Made by a program: the position numbers and the translations under genes. From assembly GCF_024584785.1 (NCBI RefSeq), contig NZ_CP074112.1:2542001-2606000 (forward strand): a DNA stretch of 64,000 bases, read 5' to 3'. Positions within the stretch are counted from its first letter, which is position 1. Every line of letters begins with the position of its first letter. Below the pieces are notes generated by a model. The model searched no databases. It was not told the origin of the DNA and was given only the letters and a program-made list of their open reading frames with translations. Source of the DNA: Idiomarina loihiensis (GTDB lineage Bacteria; Pseudomonadota; Gammaproteobacteria; Enterobacterales; Alteromonadaceae). Shown here piece after piece: positions 43,934 to 53,969 of the stretch.

Positions 43934-44526
43934 GGTTCTGCCCTCAGGGTTTGCTGCTGATAGGTCTCAGCGGTCACAATTAAGCGAATGGAACTGCTGC
44001 CGTCTTGCAGTTGCATGGTGAAATTCTTAACACTAATGATGCGGTCTAGGCTGGCAATTTGCCCAACAAACTCACCAATCTGATGATACTCACCTTTGAG
44101 CTCAAACCGCATCGGCAGGGCAGTATAAAACTCGCGTGGTTGGGGCGGTAGCCACTCAATACGATCAAATTTAAGCCCACTGCGAGTGCCAATCAAGGTG
44201 ATATCGTCCAATAACTTAGGTGTTTCATCGTTGTTGGGCAGCATTTGCAGCAGTACTTCTAAGTTTTCATTCAACGTATCTAATTGCTTACGATACAGCG
44301 GCAAATTAATGGCTTCGTTGAATTTGCTCTCGAAGTCTTGGCGCAATTGTGCCTCTTTGGTTTGCTCGCGCTGATAGGCTTTTAACTCGTCAGCTAATAC
44401 AAAGTGATAGCTAAGACCTAGTACGATAACCGCTAGTAGCACCAGAACCGCCACTCGAAAGGGTCGCGGCCAAAATGGTAATTCATTGATATCAAGTTCA
44501 CGAAGGCTATCTAAGTTAACACTCAT
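43930..44526 (-). CDS. pilO: Type IV pilus assembly protein PilO
   Basis: 198 residues: cytoplasmic N-terminus (LDSLRELDINELPFWPRPFR), one TM helix (about 25-45), a coiled coil (about 48-100) and a periplasmic ferredoxin-like fold (PMRFELKGEYHQIGEFVGQI). It pairs with PilN. Overlaps both pilN and pilP by 4 nt. Confidence 0.93.
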   Translation of the reverse strand: MSVNLDSLRELDINELPFWPRPFRVAVLVLLAVIVLGLSYHFVLADELKAYQREQTKEAQLRQDFESKFNEAINLPLYRKQLDTLNENLEVLLQMLPNNDETPKLLDDITLIGTRSGLKFDRIEWLPPQPREFYTALPMRFELKGEYHQIGEFVGQIASLDRIISVKNFTMQLQDGSSSIRLIVTAETYQQQTLRAEP

Positions 44527-45122
44527 GGCTTGCCTCCGGTATCACCGGTAGCCAAGGCTGTGGGCACAATATTAATGGTTAAGCTAAAAGCATCGTAGCC
44601 CAAGCCATCAGCATCAGGAATGCTGCGGTCGTTAGCGCTGGCGGCCACCACGTTACGTAGCTCGGGTTGAGCAAACGTAGGAGAATCTTTCAGCGCTCGT
44701 AAAAACTCAGCAACCCGGTTATTCGAGCTACTACGGCCGTTAATGGTTAGGGTTAACTCGCGTTTTTCTACCGAGTGCAAATACACCCCATCAGGAGTGC
44801 GCTGAGTTAATTCATTAAATAAGGTAATCGCTGTGTTACGGTCTTCGTGTAAGGCTTGAATTAGTTTCATTCTATTCAAGACTTCATCTTTTTTCTTATT
44901 AATATTACGGATTTCAGCGATTTGACTATCCAGCACCAAAATTTCTGATTGCAGAAATTGATTCCGACGCTGTTGATAGTTCTTGTAATCATTAATTAAA
45001 AAGTAGGCCACCGCAAAAATGAGAGCAGCGCTACCTAAGGCTAAAGCAGCGTGTATCCCAAATCGAGTTTTGGCTCGTTGCTTGACCGTTTCGCGCCACG
45101 GTAGCAGGTTTATATGTGCCAT
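44523..45122 (-). CDS. pilN: Type IV pilus assembly protein PilN
   Basis: 199 residues. The N-terminal INLLPWRE motif, which binds PilM, is at residues 4-11; then a TM helix (about 22-44), a coiled coil and a periplasmic domain (LTINGRSSSNNRVAEFLRAL). Overlaps pilM by 13 nt. Confidence 0.93.
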   Translation of the reverse strand: MAHINLLPWRETVKQRAKTRFGIHAALALGSAALIFAVAYFLINDYKNYQQRRNQFLQSEILVLDSQIAEIRNINKKKDEVLNRMKLIQALHEDRNTAITLFNELTQRTPDGVYLHSVEKRELTLTINGRSSSNNRVAEFLRALKDSPTFAQPELRNVVAASANDRSIPDADGLGYDAFSLTINIVPTALATGDTGGKP

Positions 45123-46177
45123 GGTGCGTAACTCCGTAAGGCTAGCCCCAAGGCTTCAACAAAGCGAGGGCCGTGTGCATGCAAATGGCTCAACTTATCG
45201 GGCAAGGGGAAATGCTCAAAAGGATTAAGTACATGCACAGGAAAGGAAACCTGCGCTGCAATCATATCTTGTAGAACTGGAATCATAGCCCCGGTATTAA
45301 TCAAAAATAGCGCCGCAAAGCCGCGTTCAACCGCGTTACTTTGGTACATTTGGATGCCTCGAGATACTTGGCTGCCTAAATCATTGAGCATGTCATCCAA
45401 GATATAATCGGGGTATTGCTCATGTTCACCGCTACGTAATTTGGCCAAAACTTCGCCATGTTTGTTGTAATCGCCTTCGGTAAGGGCATTGAGTAAGGGC
45501 TGTAAACCACCGGCTTGAAAGCGGTTGCTAACTACTTCGCCATCAACCACTACGACCAATTGCATTGCCGAGACGGCAATGTCGACCACCACGTATGGTA
45601 AATTACTGGCAGCCACGTCTGGATAAAGATGGGGTAACACATGATTACAGGTGCGTGCTACCGCATGGTTATCCACATCCATGACCGCTACTTTATAGCC
45701 GCCAGCTTCGATGGCTTGGCTGCGAGTACTCACACTTGAGGCTCGAGCCGCCATCAACATGACGCGTTGCTGCCCAGGTAGCGAAGGATGTTCTCCTAGA
45801 CTTTCGTAATCGTAAACATGGTCTATGGCCGTATCAACGGATAATAGGTCAGGGTCTGATTCGATTTTTTCGCCAATAGCTTCGTCATCCAGCTCAATAT
45901 CCATCGCTATAATACGCTGCATGGCTTGATTACCGGATATCGCAGCCACCGCAACACGCGCATGGCCCATGCGTTTGCGTAGCTGGGCAATCATTTTGCC
46001 GAGCTTGTCTATATCGACAATCTCATCACCATCCATGATCTGTTTGGCCAGCGTCACCTCGGCCACATGCTCAATGCTGTAGCTGTTATCGGTAGGCATG
46101 ATCTCGACACCACGAACGGCCTCTGCTGAGATATCAATACCTAGCCCCGGTTTCTTACCAAAGCCAAATAAACCCAT
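45110..46177 (-). CDS. pilM: Type IV pilus actin-like protein PilM
   Basis: 355 residues, actin-fold ATPase-like (PGLGIDISAEAVRGVEIM; VAAISGNQAMQRIIAM; YVVVDIAVSAMQLVVVV; FLINTGAMIPVLQDMI). It is cytoplasmic and binds the PilN N-terminus. First gene of the pilMNOPQ operon, divergent from mrcA. Confidence 0.94.
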   Translation of the reverse strand: MGLFGFGKKPGLGIDISAEAVRGVEIMPTDNSYSIEHVAEVTLAKQIMDGDEIVDIDKLGKMIAQLRKRMGHARVAVAAISGNQAMQRIIAMDIELDDEAIGEKIESDPDLLSVDTAIDHVYDYESLGEHPSLPGQQRVMLMAARASSVSTRSQAIEAGGYKVAVMDVDNHAVARTCNHVLPHLYPDVAASNLPYVVVDIAVSAMQLVVVVDGEVVSNRFQAGGLQPLLNALTEGDYNKHGEVLAKLRSGEHEQYPDYILDDMLNDLGSQVSRGIQMYQSNAVERGFAALFLINTGAMIPVLQDMIAAQVSFPVHVLNPFEHFPLPDKLSHLHAHGPRFVEALGLALRSYAPWHI

Positions 46178-46391
46178 GGAACTCCCCTAACTGGAATAGG
46201 AATAGTATAGCGCACGTGTTATTAAAATTGTTCTATGCGAATGATCATATTAAGCGCAAATGTAATGATCATGCAAAGCACTTTGCAAATTCTAAATAAT
46301 CGTTCTGTTTATTCTGGTATCTTTCTATAATATGTAGAACTTATACGCAACCCGCGAATCAACAGATGACACGGATACAAGGGGCGACTTT

Positions 46392-48851
46392 TTGAAGATT
46401 TTGAAGTGGTTTTTATGGATAACGATCACTACGGTGGTGCTAGGTGCGCTCACCGTAGCCGGCTTATATTTATTTTTAAAGGATGATTTACCAAGCGTTG
46501 CTGAGCTTAAGCAGGTGCAATTACAAACTCCCATGCAGGTCTATTCTGCCGATGGTGAGCTGATTGCGCAGTTTGGCGAGATACGCCGTATTCCTTTGCA
46601 ATTAGACGAAATTCCGAAACCATTAATACAAGCTTTTCTGGCAACTGAAGATCAGCGCTTTTATGAGCATTTTGGCATCGACCCCATAGGTGTGGCTCGG
46701 GCCTTCTTTTTATTGGTCACCACAGGTGAAATTCAGGGCGGTGGCTCGACCATCACCCAACAATTAGCGCGTAACTTTTATCTCAGCTTTGAACAAACCT
46801 GGTCGCGTAAAGTAAAAGAAGCTTTTATTTCGTTACGGATGGAAAAAGAGCTCAGCAAAGATGAAATTCTTGAGCTTTATTTGAATAAAATCACCTTTGG
46901 CCATCGTGCTCACGGCGTGGGTGCGGCAGCCCAAGTGTATTATGGTAAAGATGTCAAAGACCTGACTTTGGCGCAGATGGCTATGATAGCTGGTCTCCCG
47001 AAAGCGCCTTCGACCATGAACCCTATCAGTAACCCTGAGCGCGCTGAACAGCGACGGGCGGTGGTATTAGGCCGGATGCTGGCAGAAGGCTTCATTACCG
47101 ATAGTCAGTATCGGCAAGCCTTAGCTGAGCCCATTGCGACTAAGCTGCATGGTGCTGAAGTAACCATGGATGCGCCTTATTTAGCTGAAATGGTGCGTGC
47201 TGAAATGGTTAATCGTTACGGCGAAGAGATGGCTTATACCAGCGGCTTTAAGGTTTATATTACCGCCAATGCCAAGCAGCAGCGTGCGGCTCAGCAGGCT
47301 GTTCGACTGAACTTGCACGGCTATGATGAGCGCCATGGTTATCGTGGGCCAGAGCAAGTGCTGTGGCCAGCCGACGCCGAGCCCTGGACCGCAGAAGCTA
47401 TTAATAAGCATCTACAAACCCAAGAAAATATTGGCTTAACAGAACCCGCAGTAGTGATCGAAGTGGCTGAGCAACAAGCCACGGTGCAATTAAGTCATGG
47501 TCGCCTTGGTCGTCTAGCATGGTCCGCCCTAGCATGGGCAAGACCCTACCTGCATGCCGATCGGCAAGGGCCTGCACCGCAACAAGCGGCGGATGTGCTT
47601 AAAGTCGGCGAGCAAGTACGAGTAAGACAAACAGAACAAGGCTGGCGCTTAGCGCAAATTCCTGAGCCGAGCGCTGCTATTATTGCGCTGCGCCCCCAAG
47701 ACGGCGGCATTGCTGCTGCCGTTGGTGGTTATAGTTTTAGCGTGAGTCAATATAACCGAGCAATTCAAGCCAAGCGTCAGGCCGGCTCTAACATCAAGCC
47801 CTTTATTTATTCTGCGGCATTAGAAAATGGCTTTACCTTAGCTACGCTCGTGAATGATGCCCCGATTAACCAATGGAATCCAGGCAGTGGTATTGCTTGG
47901 CGACCACGTAATTCACCGGATGTGTATGAAGGTCCGATTCGAGTTCGGCAAGGTTTAGCTAAATCGAAGAACGTCGTTTCGGTACGTTTATTGCGTGCGC
48001 TAGGAGTAGACACCACGGTTGAATATCTAACTCGATTTGGTTTTGCCATCGATGAACTACCGCGTAACGAATCATTATCGTTGGGTTCAGCTTCGATGAC
48101 GCCGTTAGAAGTTGCACGCGGTTATGCGGTATTTGCGAACGGGGGCTATCTGGTGAATCCTTATTTTATTGAGCGGATTGAAAATAGCCAAGGCGAGATC
48201 CTTTATTCGGCCCGCCCAGCAGTAGCCTGTGTGCTTTGTGAAAGCGGTGAGCGTGAGGTGTTACCTGCCCCGCAGGTGATTACCGAGCAAAATGCCTTCT
48301 TGATTACGCAAGGGCTGCAATCAGCAGTGTGGGGTGGCGGTAGCTGGCAGCATCGTACTGGCTGGAACGGCACCGCTTGGCGAGTACAGCAATCTAAGCC
48401 CCTGATTAACAGAGCTGGCCGTAACGTCGTGGGTAAAACAGGTACCACCAACGATGTGAAAGACACTTGGTTCTCAGGCTACGTCAGTGGTTTGGTAACA
48501 GCTGCATGGGTAGGCTTTGATAATCTAGAGCGGGCTTTGGGCAGCACCACCATGAATGAGAATCTAAGTAGTGCGGAGCAGCCCATTAGCGGCACAGAGG
48601 CTGGGGCAAAGACGGCCCTGCCGATGTGGATAGACTTTATGGAAGTGGCGGTGCAAGATGTTCCGGTGGAGCCTTTTATTGTGCCACCAGGTTTAGTCTC
48701 GGCGCGTATCGATTTGGCGACAGGTAAACTCAGCCGTGCCAATGATTACACCTCCAGATTTGAATATTTCTTGCCGGGCACAGCGCCCACTGAGTATGCC
48801 AAGGGCGAGACTAATCGTGACATCTTTGCTGAAGATGACTCGATTTTCTAG
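46392..48851 (+). CDS. mrcA: Penicillin-binding protein 1A (bifunctional)
   Basis: 819 residues. TM anchor (about 5-27), GT51 transglycosylase (ATEDQRFYEHFGIDPIGVAR; GGSTITQQLARNFYL), an OB-like insert, and transpeptidase with SxxK in RQAGSNIKPFIYSAAL, SxN-type motif (AKSKNVVSV) and KTGTTNDVKDTWFSGY. It polymerises and cross-links peptidoglycan. The first codon is a TTG preceded by AAGGGG at good spacing; no in-frame ATG is close, so TTG is the likely start. Adjacent to pilM and divergent, the standard gammaproteobacterial order. Confidence 0.94.
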   Translation: MKILKWFLWITITTVVLGALTVAGLYLFLKDDLPSVAELKQVQLQTPMQVYSADGELIAQFGEIRRIPLQLDEIPKPLIQAFLATEDQRFYEHFGIDPIGVARAFFLLVTTGEIQGGGSTITQQLARNFYLSFEQTWSRKVKEAFISLRMEKELSKDEILELYLNKITFGHRAHGVGAAAQVYYGKDVKDLTLAQMAMIAGLPKAPSTMNPISNPERAEQRRAVVLGRMLAEGFITDSQYRQALAEPIATKLHGAEVTMDAPYLAEMVRAEMVNRYGEEMAYTSGFKVYITANAKQQRAAQQAVRLNLHGYDERHGYRGPEQVLWPADAEPWTAEAINKHLQTQENIGLTEPAVVIEVAEQQATVQLSHGRLGRLAWSALAWARPYLHADRQGPAPQQAADVLKVGEQVRVRQTEQGWRLAQIPEPSAAIIALRPQDGGIAAAVGGYSFSVSQYNRAIQAKRQAGSNIKPFIYSAALENGFTLATLVNDAPINQWNPGSGIAWRPRNSPDVYEGPIRVRQGLAKSKNVVSVRLLRALGVDTTVEYLTRFGFAIDELPRNESLSLGSASMTPLEVARGYAVFANGGYLVNPYFIERIENSQGEILYSARPAVACVLCESGEREVLPAPQVITEQNAFLITQGLQSAVWGGGSWQHRTGWNGTAWRVQQSKPLINRAGRNVVGKTGTTNDVKDTWFSGYVSGLVTAAWVGFDNLERALGSTTMNENLSSAEQPISGTEAGAKTALPMWIDFMEVAVQDVPVEPFIVPPGLVSARIDLATGKLSRANDYTSRFEYFLPGTAPTEYAKGETNRDIFAEDDSIF

Positions 48852-48877
48852 TGAGCCTCAGCTCACGTCATAAGACC

Positions 48878-48916
48878 AAAAAAAGCTGGTAGGGCATAGG
48901 CACTACCAGCTTTTTT
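48878..48916. terminator. Bidirectional terminator between mrcA and metL
   Basis: AAAAAAAGCTGGTAG, 10-nt loop, CTACCAGCTTTTTT. It serves both converging genes. Confidence 0.88.
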
Positions 48917-48931
48917 GTGGCCATTGCTAGC

Positions 48932-51376
48932 TTATCGCTGGCTAATCAAGCGACTTAACAGTTGATTCAAATCAGATTGCACACCACCGGCGGTTACTTC
49001 TTTACCGGCGCCTGGGCCACTAATAACTAGCGGCATCTCGTGGTACCAATCGGTATAAATCACAAAAATATTTTCGCCCGGAATGAGGTTGGCCAGCATA
49101 TCGCCTTCCGGAATATACTCAATGCCTACACGAGCCCGCACGCTGTCGTCATCTTGTACTGCAAAGCTAGCCAACAAGCGCGGTACCTTGCCGGTTTTTT
49201 GTGCATCAAGATAAAGGTCATGCATGCCAGCATCAAGTTCAGGTAAGCGCTGCATAAACTCATCTAAGGAAATATCAGCCAAGCTTTCTGGTAACAGACT
49301 GTCGACATCAATGTCTTGCCAGTCTAGGCGCAAGCCGATTTCACGAGCCAAAATCAACATCTTACGAATGATATCTTGGCAGGATAAATCTTCGCGTGGA
49401 TCGGGTTCGCTCAAGCCTCGAACTTTGGCTTCGCGCACCAAATCGCTGAAATTTACTTCAGCGTTAAAGTTCTCAAACAACCAACTCATGGTACCTGAGA
49501 AGATACCCGAAATACTTCGAATGGTATCACCCGAGTTACGCAAATCATTCAGCGCGTAATTTAATGGTAAGCCAGCACCGACGGTGGTGTTGTAGTACCA
49601 TTCACGTTCGTACTCGCGCTGAATGGTGCGAATTTCGTTGTATTGCGATTCGCCTGACGCACCCGCGCGCTTATTGGCACTGATAATGTGCAAACCGTTA
49701 GCAAAAAAGCTCGGATACAGTTGTGCTACCGCAATAGCATCGGTTAAATCCAGCATCACCAATTCATCATAAGGCGCATTTGGTAATTCGGGTATCAACT
49801 GACTCATCTCGTACGGACGCGCAAATTGATCAAATTGCTGCTCCCAATCATTGAGATCCAGACCGTTGTAATCTAACCACATTTGTTTGGAGTTCAGGAT
49901 CCCGATGATGCGGACGTCCATTTGCTCGTTGATACGTTCACGCAAGCGTCGATAAAGCGCTAACCAAGCGCTACCAATGTTGCCACGGCCTACCACCAAC
50001 ACGCCAAGACTGCGGCGATAGTTAAATAATTGGCTGTGAATACGATTGAGTAAGCGGTTATCCAGCTTTTGCTCCAAAATAGCAATCACTGCATTGTTAT
50101 CTGGCGAAAACGCCAAACGCCGCAGGTTCTGTGCGCTTAACTCGGTTTTAAAGGTGCTGTACTGGGCCGTCTCTTGAATCCGATTACCTACCAAGGCAAT
50201 CATCGAGTAGCCTTCCATCTGCACCACATGATCCGCTTTATCTACCTCAAGTAACCACTGCTGTAAAAAGTCGAGATGGTTTTGGTGATAGGCATAGTAG
50301 GCATGATGTTGTGCTACTTCGTTCCAGCTAATAAGCGGAGTCAGTTCTAAATTTTCAAATTTATCAATCAGCTGGGCATCGCTTAAATCAACTCTAAACA
50401 ACACCACGTCGGCTAGCGACGTTAACACCTTGCCTTTAGCTTCGGTATCTTCGTATAAGCCGATACGAGTTTGCTGATTCTCTACCTTCAAACTAGAGCG
50501 TACCGCAATCACCATGCGTTCGCGGTTAACCGGCTGGAAGGTACGCGGGTGTAACACCGGGCTACCTAACCGTGCCAGTTCTTCAGCTTCTTGCCAATCT
50601 AGAATAGGTAGGCTCACCACCCGCTCTACTTTACGCGGATCCGCTGAGTACACCCCAGCCACATCCTTCCAGATAGTGACCTGCTTAGAATCTATTAAGC
50701 TACCAACGAGGGTGGCAGAATAGTCACTGCCGTTACGACCTAAAATTAAGGAACGCCCACTAGGGTCGGCACAAATAAAGCCGGTCACAATAAATCTTGT
50801 ACCCGGGTGAGGTGCAATGCGGTTGAGCAAGCCAGCACGAGATACGGGCACCTGAATCAGTGGCTCGGGCGCATCTTCAGCTACCAAGAACGTACGGGCA
50901 TCAATGTAATCGGCGGTGACCCCTTGCTGTTGCAATAGGGCTGCTAATAAACGGGCACTCCATAACTCGCCGTAGGACAGCAATTCAGGCTTATGGGTAA
51001 TTACTTCTTGGTCGTTTAACCACCCGTACCAGCGCTTAAAATCTTGTTGCGATAGGTCTAGTACGCGTTGTTGGTGGTCACCGTTAAGCAACTCGTTGAT
51101 CAGCCCTTGCTGATATTTTTCGAGTTGTTTCAGCAGCACTTCGGCAACGCCACGGTCATCCGCTTTGGCATCAATAATGGCAAGAATACGGTTGGTGGTA
51201 TCGCCCGCAGCAGACACTACGACCAAATCGCTAGCACCGGCGTATTCGCTAACAATGCGAGCGACGCGACGATAACAGTAGGCATCGGCCAAACTGCTGC
51301 CACCAAATTTGTGAACCTGAACTTGCTCGGCCACGGTTTGAATTTGCTCGGGGGTAACTTTAACCTCAACCGTCAT
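48932..51376 (-). CDS. metL: Bifunctional aspartokinase II/homoserine dehydrogenase II
   Basis: About 814 residues from MTVEVKVTPEQIQTVAEQ; the frame extends 25 codons upstream without similarity. Aspartokinase domain (VHKFGGSSLADAYCYRRVAR; ILGRNGSDYSATLVG), ACT-like linker (about 310-450) and homoserine dehydrogenase (VLVVGRGNIGSAWLALY; SANKRAGASGES; YNTTVGAGLPLNYAL; GPGAGKEVTAGGVQSD). It feeds homoserine to methionine. Its partner metB is not next to it. It diverges from metJ with a candidate MetJ operator between, unlike E. coli where metBL diverges from metJ. Confidence 0.92.
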   Translation of the reverse strand: MTVEVKVTPEQIQTVAEQVQVHKFGGSSLADAYCYRRVARIVSEYAGASDLVVVSAAGDTTNRILAIIDAKADDRGVAEVLLKQLEKYQQGLINELLNGDHQQRVLDLSQQDFKRWYGWLNDQEVITHKPELLSYGELWSARLLAALLQQQGVTADYIDARTFLVAEDAPEPLIQVPVSRAGLLNRIAPHPGTRFIVTGFICADPSGRSLILGRNGSDYSATLVGSLIDSKQVTIWKDVAGVYSADPRKVERVVSLPILDWQEAEELARLGSPVLHPRTFQPVNRERMVIAVRSSLKVENQQTRIGLYEDTEAKGKVLTSLADVVLFRVDLSDAQLIDKFENLELTPLISWNEVAQHHAYYAYHQNHLDFLQQWLLEVDKADHVVQMEGYSMIALVGNRIQETAQYSTFKTELSAQNLRRLAFSPDNNAVIAILEQKLDNRLLNRIHSQLFNYRRSLGVLVVGRGNIGSAWLALYRRLRERINEQMDVRIIGILNSKQMWLDYNGLDLNDWEQQFDQFARPYEMSQLIPELPNAPYDELVMLDLTDAIAVAQLYPSFFANGLHIISANKRAGASGESQYNEIRTIQREYEREWYYNTTVGAGLPLNYALNDLRNSGDTIRSISGIFSGTMSWLFENFNAEVNFSDLVREAKVRGLSEPDPREDLSCQDIIRKMLILAREIGLRLDWQDIDVDSLLPESLADISLDEFMQRLPELDAGMHDLYLDAQKTGKVPRLLASFAVQDDDSVRARVGIEYIPEGDMLANLIPGENIFVIYTDWYHEMPLVISGPGAGKEVTAGGVQSDLNQLLSRLISQR

Positions 51377-51537
51377 GATGCGTGTGCGTTCTCCTGTGTG
51401 CAGCGGTCTGCTGATAATGAATGAACAATAATTATAGGGGGTAGCCCCCATTCAATAAAGCGCGCGATGCATAAAGTTGGTGACCTTAGCATGTGCTTAC
51501 GTGAGTTTTACTGTGCAAGATTAAAACGAACAGATAA

Positions 51538-51561
51538 AGAAGTATAGACCGCTATACGTAT
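51538..51561. promoter_or_regulatory. Candidate MetJ operator (three tandem met boxes)
   Basis: Three consecutive octamers AGAAGTAT, AGACCGCT and ATACGTAT each match AGACGTCT at 6 of 8 positions. MetJ binds two or more adjacent octamers. The site is in the 322-bp metL/metJ spacer, about 160 bp from metL and 137 bp from metJ. Nothing else was recognised in that spacer. Confidence 0.7.
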
Positions 51562-51698
51562 AAAGTTGACTGATTTAATATCCACAGTACAATTCACCAC
51601 AAGCTTTAAGGTTTTTAACTTTTTATTTTGCTGAGTTTGCTGACTGTCATTAGCAGTTGCAGTCAGCCCAGCCAATGAACAGGGTGTATAGGTGCGGT

Positions 51699-52031
51699 AT
51701 GGAATGGGATGGTGAGTATATTTACCCGTATGTGGAACACGGTAGAAAGAGCGAGCACGTAAAAAAAATTACGGTGTCTATTCCTACCAAGGTACTCAAG
51801 GTGCTAACCGATGAGCGAACTCGTCGTCAGGTCAAGAACTTACGTCATGCCACCAACAGTGAGCTACTGTGCGAAGCTTTTTTGCATGCTTTCACTGGGC
51901 AACCGCTGCCTACCGATGATGATTTACGCAAAGATAATCCACATAAAATTCCTGCCGAAGTGCGGGCTGAATTAGAACGGCGTAACCTACCTATTCCGGA
52001 AGTAGAAGATCTGTACGACGACGAAGATTAA
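51699..52031 (+). CDS. metJ: Methionine repressor MetJ
   Basis: 110 residues starting [15 protein letters not shown], matched to E. coli MetJ (MAEWSGEYISPYAEHG); an ATG eight codons upstream lacks a ribosome-binding site, while AGGTG precedes this one. The ribbon-helix-helix core [20 protein letters not shown] and [20 protein letters not shown] are almost unchanged. It binds SAM as corepressor and represses methionine genes, probably metL here. Confidence 0.95.
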   Translation: MEWDGEYIYPYVEHGRKSEHVKKITVSIPTKVLKVLTDERTRRQVKNLRHATNSELLCEAFLHAFTGQPLPTDDDLRKDNPHKIPAEVRAELERRNLPIPEVEDLYDDED

Positions 52032-52124
52032 CGAGGGTTAATTTGTAGCACAGCGACCAAGCAATAACCCGTGGCAGCAGCACTACTTCTACTACGGGTC
52101 ACTTGCAGGGGCGGTTAAGTCTGG

Positions 52125-53969
52125 TTATTTCAATAAATACTCAAGCGCGGTCTCGTCACAGTTCTCTTTACGAGGACAGATGTCGCAGTCCTTCACCACT
52201 TTTTCTGGTAACGCATCTTTCACCGTCAGCTTAAAGTTCAACTTGCCAAAGAACTCAGGTACACGGGTTAGCACTATGGTCCGTTTAATCCCAAGCTCAC
52301 GTGCCTTCCAGAGTAACCAAGCGACCAATTCTGCTCCCAGCCCCTTACCTTGCGCTTGTGGAAATAATCCTAAGCTACGAATTTCGGCCAAGCCAGTGGT
52401 GTAGACGTAAAGTGCTGCGCAGCCTACCACTTCATCATTCATTTCTGCTACGGCAAAGCTCTGAATCGCTTGCAATACATCCGCTTTGTCACGAGGTAAG
52501 TTTTCACCTTGCTCAGCCCAGTAGGCGATCAATTCACAAATCTTGTCGGCGTCTGCTAAACGAGCTTGGCGCACATGTTTACTTGCCGCTTCGGCCGCAT
52601 GTAACCAGTCTTCGGCGTGCTTGATAGCTAGTTTAACGGCGCTTGGGCCGGTGCCACCCAGAGCCTGCCGCTTATGCAAACCGTATTGGCTATCAAGAAC
52701 CTGATAGACATCGGCTTGCAACTGCGGACACACTTGTTGCATGGCGGCTAAATCGAGCTGCTCGAGTGCTACGCCAGCTTGCTGAGCCAAGAGCACTAAG
52801 CTACCGGTAAGGTGATGAGCATCCCGAAACGGAATCCCTTGCGCCACCATGTAATCAGCCAATTCAGTCGCATTGCTGTAGCCCAACAAAGCTTGCTGGG
52901 CGGCATGGTCTTGATTCACCGATAACTCAGGTAAGGCGAACGCGAGCATGGCCAGACAATGCTGATAGGTCTGTAGGGCATCAAACAGGCCTTCTTTATC
53001 TTCTTGCATGTCTTTGTTGTAGGCTAATGGCAAGCCTTTTAAGGTGATGAACAACGCTTGTAAATGGCCCAGAACTCGCCCTGTTTTGCCCCTTAACAAC
53101 TCAAACAAATCTGGGTTCTTCTTCTGTGGCATTAACGATGAGCCGCTGCTGATACGGTCGCTCATGGCAAAGCAGCCACTTTCGCCAGAACAATAGAAGA
53201 TGACATCTTCGGCCAGACGCGATAAATGCATCATCCCGGTGCTAGCGATATGCAGCAAATCTAGGGCGAAATCTCGGTCCGACACACCATCTAAGCTATT
53301 TTCGCATGCTTGACGAAAGCCTAGCTCGTGCGCCAATGCCTGCCTATCAATGGCGGCAGTTGTCCCTGCTAAGGCACCACTGCCGAGCGGACAGACATCC
53401 ATCCGCTTGGCGGCATCGCGTAGCCGGCTAACATCGCGTTGTAGCATCTGTACGTAGGCCATCGCCCAGTGCCCAGCTACTACCGGCTGGGCTCGTTGCA
53501 AGTGGGTGTAGCCCGGTAATAAGCTGGTTTGATAGCGTTTAGCAAATTCGAGCAAAGCCTGCACAGCGGCTAAGTTTTCGCGAATGAGTTGCTGGGTAAA
53601 CTGTTTACACAACAAGCGTAAATCAGTCGCCACTAAATCATTTCTGCTACGGCCGGTGTGAAGCTTCTTCGCGGTATCGCCAATCCGCTTGATCAGCTCG
53701 CCTTCCACCCAGCTATGAATGTCTTCAGCCTGGCTTTGCAAGGGCAACTGAGGATCAACCGTTACCGCCTGCGCTAATTCCGCCAAGGCTTGGTCCAGCT
53801 GTTGTTGTTCGGCAGAGCTAATCAGCTCTGCACTCAATAAGGCCTCAGCCCACGCCCGAGAAGCCTGGATATCAAATGGTGCCAGTACATAATCAAACCG
53901 CAGCGAGTCATTAAACTGCTTGAATTCATCGGCACTGGCTTGGCTAAAACGCCCGCCCCATAAACTCAT
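52125..53969 (-). CDS. argH: ArgH(A): argininosuccinate lyase fused to N-acetylglutamate synthase-type GNAT domain
   Basis: 614 residues. Residues 1-455 are argininosuccinate lyase ([37 protein letters not shown] with catalytic Ser). Residues about 465-614 are a GNAT domain ([38 protein letters not shown]) ending in a Cys-rich tail ([10 protein letters not shown]). The argH(A) fusion is known from Moritella and other Alteromonadales, where the C-terminal part acetylates glutamate, the first step of arginine synthesis. So the first and last steps sit in one polypeptide. Overlaps argG by 4 nt. Confidence 0.93.
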   Translation of the reverse strand: MSLWGGRFSQASADEFKQFNDSLRFDYVLAPFDIQASRAWAEALLSAELISSAEQQQLDQALAELAQAVTVDPQLPLQSQAEDIHSWVEGELIKRIGDTAKKLHTGRSRNDLVATDLRLLCKQFTQQLIRENLAAVQALLEFAKRYQTSLLPGYTHLQRAQPVVAGHWAMAYVQMLQRDVSRLRDAAKRMDVCPLGSGALAGTTAAIDRQALAHELGFRQACENSLDGVSDRDFALDLLHIASTGMMHLSRLAEDVIFYCSGESGCFAMSDRISSGSSLMPQKKNPDLFELLRGKTGRVLGHLQALFITLKGLPLAYNKDMQEDKEGLFDALQTYQHCLAMLAFALPELSVNQDHAAQQALLGYSNATELADYMVAQGIPFRDAHHLTGSLVLLAQQAGVALEQLDLAAMQQVCPQLQADVYQVLDSQYGLHKRQALGGTGPSAVKLAIKHAEDWLHAAEAASKHVRQARLADADKICELIAYWAEQGENLPRDKADVLQAIQSFAVAEMNDEVVGCAALYVYTTGLAEIRSLGLFPQAQGKGLGAELVAWLLWKARELGIKRTIVLTRVPEFFGKLNFKLTVKDALPEKVVKDCDICPRKENCDETALEYLLK

